Source: Selaginella tamariscina (Eukaryota; Streptophyta; Lycopodiopsida; Selaginellales; Selaginellaceae). From it: 64,000 nt of DNA. The translations under genes were made by a program, and so were the position numbers. The notes under the pieces were generated by a model that did not search any database, had not been told where the DNA came from, and was given only the letters and a program-made list of their open reading frames with translations. This document shows, piece by piece, positions 1-10,330 of this stretch (the first letter of the stretch is position 1; the number at the start of each line of letters is the position of its first letter). The DNA lies in assembly GCA_003024785.1 (NCBI GenBank), contig PUQB01000908.1:1-64000 (forward strand). Reading direction: 5' to 3'.

Positions 1-1344
1 CTATGGTGGGGTATCGCCGAGAAGAACCTCCTAAAAGCCAAGAACGAACCTGGCCGCTCCTTGAACAAGGAGGCGGCTTCATCCAGACAGAAGACGACCT
101 TCCTTTCCACGACCTCCCTTTCCACGACCTCCCTTTCCACGACCTCCCTTTCCACGACCTTCCTTTCCACGACCTCCCTTTCCACGACCTCCCTTTCCAC
201 GACCTCCCTTTCCAGTGTGAAGACTCCGCTCAGCTTGCCGTCAATCCATTTCCGCAGTTGATCAGGATTCCACTGCTCTCCGGGAGCAGGAGACTGGTGA
301 GGCACTGTTCCAGTCACGTCCTCCTTGAGTTCCTTGTAACTGGTAACACAATGTCAGCCCAAAAACTACAGGAATTCCAATTGAGATACCTCTGGGACAC
401 CTCCTTGTGGAATGACTCCTGCGCCTCCTTCCACTTCTCCGGGTTTCCCTCCTTGGGGAATGACGCCTGCGTCTCCCTCCACTCCTCCGGGCTTGCGTCC
501 TTTATCTGCAAGAGGATGGCGGCCACCCATGCCGCAATGCAGCGGGGGTCGTTGGTATCGGAAGTCAGCACGTCGGCAACTGCACTTCGCCCGGGGACGC
601 CCGTCGCGCCGGGGCTCATAAACGAAACGTACGCGACGTGGAAGCCTTTGGTAGCCAGCTCCTGGATCGATCTCGACTTCCCCCAACCCGAACTCTGCAG
701 CGCCATCGTCCAGGCGGCATGATGTGTGTCAAGCGCCCACTCATTCATGTAGCCATCCACAACACCCCCGAGATAGTCCACAACACGCAGAGGATCTTGG
801 TACACTAGGTTCCACCCTCGGGACAGGGCTTCCTTCACACTCCCTGCGACTTGTTCTTGCTCCTCCACCGGAGGAGGACTCGGGGGAGTTACCAGCAGGA
901 GAGGCTGCACCGGTTCAGCTGCAGCGGCAGCTCTATCTGCCCATTCTTTGTCAGATTCTCGCATCGCAAACTGCACCTCCGTAATCGCTTTATACAATGT
1001 CCGCGTCGCTCTTAGCACCTCAGCACTGCCCTCCCCCTCATCAATTCTAGCATTCCAATCGAGCAACCAACGTCGAATGGATGTGCCGGCGGGGAATGGG
1101 GGCGGCTCAGGCGCAGAGTTGATCTCCTCCAGCGCTTGACGCAGGCGCGCCGGGAGTGCTGTGAATGGAGAGCGAGAGAGAGAGAGATAATCAGTCAGTC
1201 GGAGCTAGAAGGTTCTAAGCGCATACCGCAGAGATAGACGTTTTGTTCGGGCAGAAACTTGCCGCAGCCATACTTCGCCTCCAGCTTCTCTGGCGTGAAG
1301 CTGCTTTCTTCAGGAGGGTGATCGTGCCGCAAGACTCTCACCAT
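1..1344 (-). CDS. CRN-like P-loop NTPase gene, 5' part, running off the left edge
   Basis: This is the 5' end of a minus-strand gene whose remainder lies left of the window. The chosen ATG (1342-1344, minus) follows directly after a pyrimidine-rich acceptor-like TTTTCCTCTCGCAG, so a 5'UTR intron probably ends there. Exon 1 encodes MVRVLRHDHPPEESS and onwards. A ~68-nt GTATGC...CAG intron follows. Exon 2 carries a WLLDWNARID segment, an Ala/Pro-rich linker and the P-loop SSGWGKSR (about residue 195-202). A 50-nt intron leads to the Walker B exon, preceded here by a regular minisatellite (96-215). The family is Crinkler/RHS-like NTPase, recognised from the SSGxGKSR P-loop and the later LDEA Walker B. 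Such proteins are known as effectors in oomycetes and fungi and also occur in some plants and algae. The visible part looks open. Confidence 0.7.
96..215 (-). repeat. 15-bp coding minisatellite, 8 units, upstream of Walker B
   Basis: There are eight tandem 15-bp units (plus strand GACCTCCCTTTCCAC with C/T variation). On the minus strand each unit encodes VVERE or VVERK. The array lies in exon 3 of the CRN-like gene, immediately before the VVFCLDEA Walker B strand. It is regular here, exactly 120 bp. Confidence 0.95.
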
Positions 1345-1875
1345 CTGCGAGAGGAAAACCTAGTAGAAGGAACTAGGGTAATTTCAAACAGTGCGGGATG
1401 AATCGGAACCCACGTCAGGAAAGTGATGGCAGCATGTGGGCTGAGATGAGATTAGAGAATTGGGGCGGTGCGGAGCGATCAGCTACCATTCCCCGGGGGA
1501 AAGAAAAGGGCGTCGTTTAGGGCCTAGAGCGCAAATTAATTTGAATGACTAGATCTTCTTATGAGTGCCTAATTAAGTAAGGAAATGAAAAATAAACCAT
1601 TTTTTAGCCTTCATGTTAGTTAAAATTAAAGTTACGTGTTTTAACCTACAACTTTTACAATATCATCGATGAAGAAAAACACCCAGGGGGTTCACTTAGT
1701 ATAAATGGTCCAGACCATGTGCATCCATAATGTTAAAAGTTTATGCTGTGTGCTCTCTGACATATTGAACAGTACACTACTCCAATAGGTTATCAACTTG
1801 TGATATCTGAAATAGTTTTGTGCTGCATGGCACATGATGACAGGTGGCTTAGCATGTGTAGCATTTTCTTGTGGA

Positions 1876-1881
1876 CACGTG
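1876..1881. promoter_or_regulatory. G-box CACGTG, ~530 bp upstream of the CRN-like start
   Basis: A perfect palindrome GACACGTGTTC is present here and again at the same place in other units (for example 15000-15005). Plant bZIP/bHLH factors bind this core. Distance and AT-rich context make a regulatory role possible but unproven. Confidence 0.3.
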
Positions 1882-4388
1882 TTCACCGTTAGTTCTATGA
1901 TGTTTTTGGTATTATATTTATGTTTTTAATATCGATTTTGCCATATTTCCAACTGAATCATTTATGCTATATTTTTAAAATTCGAATTTTACAAATAAAT
2001 TTATTTAGTTATGCTTGAACACAGTATATACTTTAAATACACATTGTGAGGGTGTGTTGAGAATCCTGATTGCCTGCATACAAATACATATGGATGTACT
2101 TGATACATGAGTATAAATGGGTGATAATCCCAGACTCCACATCTTTTGGCCGGCCAAAGGACAGAACATGGACTCTGACCAAGGACAGGAACCAGACTCC
2201 AAGTCCTAAGTTGGCCAACCTGCGCGCACGCCCGTGTGTGTGTGTGTGTGTGTGTGTGAGAAGAGGGAAATGGAAACTAATTTCAACCACAACGAGGATA
2301 GAGATTTCTTTAAACAATCGGTCTCTTCTGTGTTTGCTCACATGATACAATGTGTGTGTGTGTGTGTTAAAATAATAAATCTGTATTCTCGGCCGGTGCT
2401 GAAGGTTTCAATGATGGGCAAATGATTCCACTACGGGATCGTGATATGCCCTATGGAAAATGACATAAGTAGTGGGAATGATCTTACAAAAAAAGAAACA
2501 ATATAAAATAAATAAAACAGTAAATCATCTGTTTCACAAAAAAAAATTTAATTATATGTCCTTTGGAATTAAAATATTGTGGGTACGTGTTTATTTGACA
2601 ATAATATTCTTTATTAAATTGATAAGTGTCTTGTGTGAACAAGACTTTGAAACAGTAATTATGATTATTTATAAATAAATATCATGATTTGTCAAGAACT
2701 TCAAATCATTGATATTAGGAGTATTGGATGACATTAACAAAAGAATTTAAAATAGTCATTTTCTTATAATATTATGTTGAATACTTAAATGAGTGATAAT
2801 GCAAATATACACCTAACATAATGCTCATGGCCATAATAATTATAATGTGTTTAAATTTTTCGTTAAGTGGTAGTGTGGATTGACAATAATGAATTATATT
2901 GACATGCAAGCCGTTAAAGCTAATGTAGTTTACCCAAAGCAACATTAAAAAATTAATACAAAATTAATTTAATATCAAGGTCACCACCATTTTAAGCATA
3001 TTATGTATATACATATGCCATATAAGACACATTGTGTATTGGAAGAATAACGTAGACATTTGGATTCTTATTTGAAACTTTAAGTTTCGTTGTTGCAATA
3101 CTTAGGAGTTGCAATATCGGAGCCTAGGTAATGTACATTTAACAAAAGATTGACATCAATTTAAAAACAAGAATAAAAAGTAATGTCAGTGTGTTCATTA
3201 TATATCAAAATAGCTATATATATTAATATGATACATATATATTCATTATTAATGTTAATGAAGCAAATTTTTAGACTTTAAAAATCCTTAAATACCATAT
3301 GCAGTACAACATTATAAAGATTGATAACTTCATCCTTAATGAAGTAAACTTTATATTGTTGTGTTTATATAATATATACATATATATAACTTTCTTGTTT
3401 TATTTTAACATTAATAATTTGTGAAATGTAAATAACAATGCAACATTAAAGAACTTTAATTGTTAATTGAATGTTATATTCTTATTCAAGTAATTTAAAA
3501 GTTTTTACTTATTTATATATTTATAAAATGTTTTGGTATTTCTTTCATTATTAAGTGTTTATTTTATTATGTATGGAAATGCCTAGATAAGCATATTCAT
3601 GTATATGCCTACATTGTGTGTGTATACATGTGTGCACCTCTCTCTTATGTAATTTTACATGTATGATATGTCTTTTTTTTTATATATCTAGACTTTTAAA
3701 TATATGCATAAATTTAAAAATCTCTCTTTCTCTCTCTCTCACACACACATACTATTCTTATATAACATACATAATATTTAATATTTATTTATATAATCTC
3801 ATACATTTCTATAGTGATGAAAAGAAGCCAAATATAACTATATAAATATATACATATTTAATGTGAAAGTAAAAATGTACAAACCCCATGTTTAATTAAT
3901 CATTCACATTGACCAACAAACTAAATAGTAGAATTACTATGTATTACTAATAAAGCATTTTTATATATTTTGTTGTGCTTGTCTTTCCAACTGTAGAGTT
4001 AAAGTCTAGATTTTTTATTAATTTGAATTATGTGCAAGTAAGTTGCAAACTCAACTCTTAAGTCATAAATATCAATAGTTGTTACATATGTCATGCAACA
4101 CAAGTTTCTTCAAAACCTTGTGAACAGATTCTAAATATTCTTGATACATACTTGTTTATGTGTGATGTCATTAGTGTAGCAATCTCATCCTATCTACTAA
4201 CATATCTTCTAAAAGATTTGTGCTTCTAAGTTGATGAGAGAAGTGGCTTATATTCATTAAATTCAAGTTGATAAGCACTCACATATTGTGCAAGTTGGAA
4301 AACTAACAATTGCATACTAGGGTTATACATATAACAAGCTTGTGCCACTTTCGAGTCACCCCTTTTTTCTTATGTATTATTGATATAA

Positions 4389-5208
4389 GGCCCACTTTCC
4401 ACTAGCGGGTGGTTAATTGCCTTAACCAATCAAAATTAAAAAAAATTATTTATTCTACCATGGGTTTGGTTTTCCATTTACTGGTTATTTATAATTTATA
4501 ATCTACATGGCACCTACGTGGCACCTATGTGGCAACTACATGGCTTTTTCGGTGGTAGCCTAATAACCGGGCAATTTTGCCCGGTTGTATGGCTACCGGG
4601 CATAATTGAACGACACGTGTACCAAGATTAATGAAATTAGGTTTTACTTTTTTTAACTTTAAAAAATCATAAATTAGAACTTTAAAATAAAAAGCAAACA
4701 TGAAAAAATCACTTCATTTACATATAAGAATATTATAAATATAAGACACATTAGTTGATATACTTATTTTGCAGAAAGAACATAAGTTATTGTAGATTTC
4801 TCTTTTTCTTAACACACTCACATGTTTGTAAATATATATAATATATATATATATATATATAATATATATATAATATATATGTGTGTTGTGTGTGTACATT
4901 GTTATACACATACATATAGAAAGACATTAGTAAATTATAATTAATGATTCTATATAAAAAATAACAATGAAAAGTTAGAGTTTTAATATATTTTTTTAAT
5001 TAAAAAATGAGTAGGTGCACATTTATTACATATGTATGTGTAATATATATGTTTATAAAATCAATTAAATAAAAAATTGTGCACTACTAATTTATTTTTT
5101 AATTCAATTAACCACTCTAATGGAAAACCACAGTGAGTAATAATTAATGATGTGGCATTATTTTAATTTACCACTGCCAAATAACCACCCGCTAGTGGAA
5201 AGTGGGCC
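4389..5208. mobile_element. Tourist-like (PIF/Harbinger) MITE, present only in unit 1
   Basis: An 820-bp insertion begins GGCCCACTTTCCACTAGCGG and ends with the inverse of the same sequence, giving terminal inverted repeats of about 27 bp. It is flanked by a 3-bp TAA duplication (4386-4388 and 5209-5211). The sister units carry the empty site: the flanks join as GATATAAACTTG near 17550, 29750, 41850 and 54045. GGCC-type ends with a 3-bp TAA/TTA duplication are the signature of PIF/Harbinger and its Tourist MITEs. The inside has an 11-bp triplication (about 4506-4543, ATGGCACCTAC type), a near-perfect 22-bp palindrome around CCGGGCAATTTTGCCCGG (4565-4586) and a TA array (about 4831-4880). No transposase is encoded, so it is non-autonomous. 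Confidence 0.9.
4565..4586. repeat. 22-bp palindrome inside the MITE
   Basis: The sequence CCGGGCAATTTTGCCCGG with its flanking AA/TT reads the same on both strands and could form a short hairpin. It lies in the left third of the MITE, next to the 11-bp repeats. Confidence 0.85.
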
Positions 5209-5743
5209 TAAACTGTGATGTGTATAGCTTTGACTTATTTGTAGCATGGCCAAATTAATGATTTTATCTTTCTAAGACTTAACTTTTGCAAAATGTTCCT
5301 ACTTCTTATATATAACAAGCTGTATAATTCCTGAAAGGTACTCACCATTCAAAGCATAAAATTATTTTATGAATGTTACTTTTGTGTCCCAACATGTCGA
5401 CATGTTACACCTAGTTATTTACAACAATGTGCTTAATGGTATAATGAAATTTTGGGACACTCAACGAGTGGTTATATGGTTGGGTTTTAATAAGATATTG
5501 GTATCAAGCTAGGAGCAAGTGAAGTAAGGCCAGGTGCATTTCATTATCTCTCCTAATAGTTATTTTATATATATATATATATAATATATATATATAAATT
5601 CATAATTGATGTTAATGAAGCAAATTTTCAACGCTTTGAAAATTTATGAAGATTATATACACTGCAACATTATAAAGATTAGTAACCGCATCCATAATAA
5701 AGTAAATTTTTTATATACATGTCAATGCTGTCTTTATGTGATA

Positions 5744-5820
5744 TTATATAATATATATAATAATATATATATATATATATATATAATATATATAATATAT
5801 ATATATATATAATATAAATA
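5744..5820. repeat. TA microsatellite, unit 1
   Basis: An interrupted (TA)n tract of about 75 bp follows a GTGATATTAT context. The same tract recurs at about 18087-18152, 30298-30371, 42389-42457 and 54483-54537, with a different length in each unit. A further TA tract occurs at about 63118-63173. These are the fastest-changing points of the array. Confidence 0.9.
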
Positions 5821-7018
5821 TAAACTTCCTTATTTTAACATTAACAATTTGTAAAAGCTAGTAGTGATGCAAAATTAAAGATCGTTTAATTGTTAATTGA
5901 ATGACAAAAATATACGAATTTTTATAATAAAAGAATTTATTTCAATTTACATCACTAATGATATAATTCAAAAATCTTTAAGAATATACCATTATTATTA
6001 TTGAAAATTATAAGAATTATGACATGGATATTAAGAATTTCCCATGGGATGTGTAATAAAACTGAAAAATATAATTATATGTACAATATGACATTCCTTA
6101 TTTGATTTGTGTAATGACTTTCTTTAATAGAGAGGGTATATTACATTTATAAGCTTGGGTAAATACATGTGTAACATACCCTTATACAACATCACTAACA
6201 TAAACAATAATGAGTAGAAGTATTCATTTTATTTATTTATTTATTTATTCTAATCCAAAATAATTTTAAGAATATCCTTGGCACCTAAGACAAATATTCA
6301 TTTAGAATTTCTTTTATTATTTTCATTTGTTTATGTTTAATATATTATATAAACTTTAGAACGCTTATATATGTAAATACATGCATACTTACATAAATTT
6401 CTATAATATATCTAAATATACCATATATAAAAAAGTGAAGATCTTATGATTTTCTTTTATAAATGATAATTAATATATACTAACAGTAAAATTCTTCTAC
6501 ACTTACATAATGTAAATACATATATAATTTGTATAATATGTATGTATGCATATATTTTTAATAAGATTTTGTCATAATTACATTTTTACTATGTTGAGTG
6601 TTAATATGAATCATTCATGCATGTTGAAATAAATTGTACATCCATTTTGTGATGCTTAATAACAATAAAGATATAATGTCTTCATGAATTTACTCTTATG
6701 TGTTTTATCATCATTAGTTTCATATAATTTCTTATTTAAATGTTTAATATAAAATTACTGAGGTCATATTATATAAAACTATAAATAATTGTCACATTCT
6801 TACTTCATTAATTTAATATTTTAATTGATAAAAACATTATGCATGTTGCAATTTGTAATATCTTATTATCTTTACACTCAATTGTTAACGAAAGCTTAAC
6901 TACAAAATAAAAAATTATAATTATTATAAAAAGTAATATATTACATAGTATACCAATATTATGTAAAAACTACTCTATTAAATATTATTAATAATACAAA
7001 TATGAACACATACACATA

Positions 7019-8746
7019 CCAAAGGGCCAACACGTGGCAACACATGGCTGCCAGGTGGCCATTTGGCGTCATCACCCTGTGTGAGCAACGCTAAGTTTCC
7101 CAGAACAACCCCAACGACCCCTAGGGTTAGACTCTAATGCCCAAGTGGACAGGAGACTTAGGGTTTAGCCTAAGTCTCCCTAGAGTGTCTACCCCCAAAA
7201 CCCTTGAGGGATAACCCTAGTTGATTTAGGGTTTAGCCTAAGTCTCCCTAGAGTGTCTGCCCCCAAAACCCTTGAGGGATAACCCTAGTTGACTCAGGGT
7301 CTTGCCCTAGAAGACCTAGATAGGCTCATGCCCTAACCCCCATCAGTGTTCCACACATACCCCTAGACAGAGCTAAGGCATCGTCACTTACCCCTTGAGA
7401 AATCACCCTCATCCGGGAGTACAACCCCTTTAGGGCGACAAGGGGTACCCTGAACCACGACTAACCCCTAAAGGTTTGAGTGGCCAAGTTATACCCTAGA
7501 CCTAGAGCTAGTACTTAATGAGGACACGAGTGTGCGCCGTAGGCGAACACGAGTGTCTTGCTAAGCAAACTCCCTAAGGCTAGGTTTGGGATAACCCTAA
7601 GCACATGACCTTGCGAGTGCCTCACGAAAGGGCTCCTGCTAACATGTTTAGGTTGTTCAACCCTTGAATTCCAAGGAGAACACTCCCCTAGCCAAGTGTG
7701 CCAAAGCACACCTACTTATGAGACCTAACCTCCCTTGAGCGGATGCCCAAGGCTTAGCACCCTAGTGCAAGCACAAGCATGTCTGTTTGCTAAAGTATCC
7801 AGCCCCTTGGCGACAAGCCCATGACATAACCCCAAAGGGCGTGCCTCAGGCGTTGTACCATGTGACGTTTAGCCCAGTGTCACATCTCCATGTGACACTG
7901 CCTTCCCCGATGTGGGCTATCATGCCATACCCTTAGATTCAAGAGTTGCACCAAGTACCACAAACGTGGCTCCTAAATGCCAACTCTAGAACCCCTCTAT
8001 GAACCCTCAGGAACCAAGTACGTGAACCTGTCAAACAAGATCCCACGCCCACAGTTGGACAAGGACACGGATGTGCCTTGCTTGGCCGTGAGTGCTAGCT
8101 TGACGTGGAGGAGGAGGCTGGAGACAAGCCTCAACCTCTGCCTCTTGGAACGTGCATTCCGACAAGACCTCCCAGGCATGGATTCGCCAACGTTAAGGGT
8201 AAGCTACCCCGAAGGTGGGACGTACCCCTGGCATCTGGAAGTTAGGGCGGCACAACAGAGGGTTGTGCCTTGATGACACAAGCTAGAGCTTGCACCGGGA
8301 GAAGAGTAACGAGCTCAGTCATGAACCCAGGAACCCTCGCTCCTATATACTACCTTATTTATGTGACAGAGGCCCCCCCCTTATTTTCCTGTTTACATAA
8401 GTGGGCTAGCACTGAAATCTCATTCCCAGAGGGAACATACTTGGTGAGTTATCCATCAACCCCTAAACCCTAACCTGTCAAACCTAGGGGTATTTCTAAG
8501 CATATCCGACATGCGAACTCACCGGAACTAGCCATTAATCCAACCGGGACACGGAAAACGAGGGTAAGAGTTTTTTAGAAGGTAAGTGCTACCTTCGCTT
8601 AGAGTTTCTCGAGATATCTAAGGACAGCCGGCCGGACTACCCCTAAACACTAAGTGCACTAAGCGGGCTGTTTCTCACTACATCTAGGGCTTGTCAACAT
8701 AGTACAGTAGGTAACAACAGTCAACGTCCAAAGTAAAGAGGAGTCA
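7019..8746. repeat. GC-richer non-coding block, unit 1
   Basis: This block is sharply GC-richer than its AT-rich flanks and begins at CCAAAGGGCCAACACGTGGC. It holds a 68-bp tandem duplication (7155-7290) containing TTTAGGG words, many CCCTAG/ACCCTA words, and a TATA-like CCTATATACTACC near 8342. Short plus-strand open frames (about 7977-8273 and 8270-8473) recur in other units but are explained by recent duplication, and I recognise no protein in them. The block could be a solo LTR or another decayed repeat. I could not find convincing TG...CA ends or a target duplication, and no polyprotein domain is present, so the origin is left open. Confidence 0.6.
7155..7290. repeat. 68-bp direct tandem duplication
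   Basis: Two adjacent 68-bp copies begin at 7155 and 7223 and are nearly identical (a T/C change near the start and TCTACC versus TCTGCC). The beginning of a third copy follows at 7291. The same pair occurs at 19502-19637, 31720-31853, 43804-43939 and 55015-55149. Each copy contains TTAGGGTTTAGCC, which is telomere-like but not a telomere tract. Confidence 0.95.
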
Positions 8747-9491
8747 TAATAAAAACTATGACACACATGTATATGTGCACATGCATATGTTTATGTGGCA
8801 TTTTATAAGCTTTTTACTTATTTTAGTATATTTTATCATTCTTAATCATTTATATTAAATATATTTAATTGTTTTATTATTATTATTATTATTTGTAATA
8901 TGCATGTAAATGATAGTAAAGAAGCTCTTTATTGATGTAATTAATTATAAATCAACTTAAACTTTGATTTATAAGAATATTATAAGTAAAATATATTGTG
9001 TTTGGTGTTGTGCAAAGGATTTAATAAGGATAAATAAATTGAACATATAAAAATTAGTCTTGGTTTCAATTTCAATCTATTGCATATTATAAAGATTAAT
9101 AATTATTCATAATATCTTCTTAATATTTAATTATTTTTCCTTTTTCATTTTTGAATTTGTATTTATAATAGTAATAAGCTTTAGAATTCACTTCCTCTTA
9201 TTAATTTAAAAAAAAAGAATTAATAAATAAATCAATATGGTGTTATATTGATAATTTAGAAACGTATTATAAATTGAGCTTTAACTTATTAAATATACAC
9301 ATAATCATATTAATTAAAAACATAAAATTAAAAAGAAAAAAAGAAATGACATATACATGTATGTCTTATTAAACAAACATACATAGAGTGAATTAACTCA
9401 TATGATTTGTTTAAGTTCGAATGTAAAAAAAACCTTATGTTTATAACACACCTACACATAAACAAATTGAAATGTAGTCACTCACCTAATT
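8747..9491. other. AT-rich non-coding spacer, unit 1
   Basis: AT-rich sequence with a (TTA)n run near 8875-8893 lies downstream of the LEA-like gene. It probably includes that gene's 3'UTR. Nothing else is supported. Confidence 0.7.
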
Positions 9492-10119
9492 TTATAAGCA
9501 TTGAAATAAGCATTTATTAAGTAATTTTTTTATTTTTATTTTTATTTTTGTTAAAATCGATATCAATTTTAGTATGTACATGCATGTCTCCCTTGTCTTC
9601 TCAGCATCTCTCTCCTTCCCCTCTCCCTGGCTCCAGCGAGTGCCTCCCTTGTCTTCTCAGCACTCTCCTTCGTCTTTTCACCCATCTACGTTCACCAAAA
9701 GAACCTACGTTAGATACACATATGCATGTGCGTGCGTGTGTGAGTGAGTGAGAGAGAGAGAGTTCCTGAGACAAATTCCTCTGCTGGTTCCTCCATAAAA
9801 GTCACTTTAAATACTGAACTTTAATAACATATTTACATTTAAATTTATATACATAACATATACTTACCTGCTGGAAAAAACCACCAGTTTGTTCTTTGGA
9901 CTGCTGAGTCTTCTCTTTCGTAGCCTGAGAAGCATTGCTTGCAGAATCCTTAGCATGGCCCATCTTCTCCTGAGCTGACCCTTTAACCTCCTAATTTTGA
10001 ATTTTAAATAACATAGAAACAAAATTAATACATTTAAAATTGATATTAATAAAAAATTAAAAATTCACCTCTTTCTTCTGACCAGCCTCATCCATCTTCT
10101 CCTCAGCAGTTCCCTCCAT
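9492..10119 (-). CDS. LEA-like (group 3) small hydrophilic protein, copy 1
   Basis: Three exons are visible on the minus strand. Exon A (10069-10119) starts MEGTAEEKMDEAGQKKE. Exon B (9868-9990) encodes 41 residues including AKDSASNASQATKEKTQQSK and ends GGFFQQ. Exon C starts at 9685 with MGEKTKESAEKTREA. Introns are GT-AG, the first about 78 nt, and all junctions are phase 0. The Ala/Lys/Glu/Thr-rich heptads (AKDSAS, TKEKTQQ, EKTKESAEKTRE) and the GGFFQQ-GEK junction resemble plant LEA_4 proteins, which protect membranes and proteins during drying. A GTAAGTTG donor at 10286 suggests a 5'UTR exon. In this copy a C-run in exon C is one base shorter than in copies 2 and 4, which shifts frame after about 20 codons. 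The 3' end is uncertain. Confidence 0.6.
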
Positions 10120-10122
10120 CTC

Positions 10123-10330
10123 CTGATATAATATGTTAATTAGTGACACATACTGCACTCTCTCTCTTACACACGCACGCACGCACGCACTAATTTTACC
10201 TCTTTGTTTTGTAATAAATTTATTAATATGTAATGCAACTACTCAGTAATGGTTGAAAACTTATTAAACAGGAATATACAACTTACCTTGCCCACAACCG
10301 GCAGAAGATTTTTGCTCAAATTTTAACCCG
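10123..10330 (-). other. Probable LEA 5'UTR exon and leader intron, copy 1
   Basis: A likely untranslated exon ends at 10287 (CTTCTGCCGGTTGTGGGCAAG then GTAAGTTG). The intron runs to TTATATCAG just before GAGATGG at 10122. It holds a (CGCA)n tract and a CT tract. There is no upstream ATG in frame, which is why translation is placed at 10119. Confidence 0.45.

Larger units (their letters stand above)
1345..7018. other. AT-rich non-coding DNA, unit 1
   Basis: This stretch is upstream of the minus-strand CRN-like gene that ends at 1344. About 200 bp next to the gene (to ~1540) is GC-richer and probably holds the promoter and 5'UTR. A palindromic G-box CACGTG lies at 1876-1881. The rest is AT-rich with GT arrays (about 2233-2260 and 2351-2367), a CT/CA tract (about 3721-3750) and TA arrays (about 5564-5597 and 5744-5820). 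An 820-bp MITE sits at 4389-5208. I see no coding sequence: the short open frames are low-complexity and stop-limited. Confidence 0.8.

Noticed and set aside
2233-2260. GT, TA and CT tracts as CRISPR-like or regulatory arrays
   Set aside because: Plain microsatellites without spacers. They change length freely between units.
3618-3845. Recurring 75-codon open frame in the AT-rich region
   Set aside because: Low-complexity Ile/Tyr/Leu/Ser-rich translation of CT and TA tracts. It recurs only because the DNA is duplicated.
4714-4911. Small open frame inside the MITE as a transposase remnant
   Set aside because: Translation of TA repeats with no DDE motif or Myb-like domain.
7155-7290. TTTAGGG words as an interstitial telomere
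   Set aside because: Only isolated words inside a 68-bp complex repeat, with no run of perfect telomere units.
7977-8473. Plus-strand open frames of 98 and 67 codons kept in several units
   Set aside because: Units are too similar for conservation to mean selection. Frames differ between units and no family is recognised.
7019-8746. Calling the GC-richer block an LTR retroelement
   Set aside because: No capsid, protease, reverse transcriptase or integrase sequence, no paired long terminal repeats and no target duplication could be found, so only a possible solo LTR is mentioned.
9548-9751. Plus-strand frame beginning MLKSISILVCTC opposite LEA exon C
   Set aside because: Shadow of the LEA-like minus strand, which has the compositional signature and splice sites.
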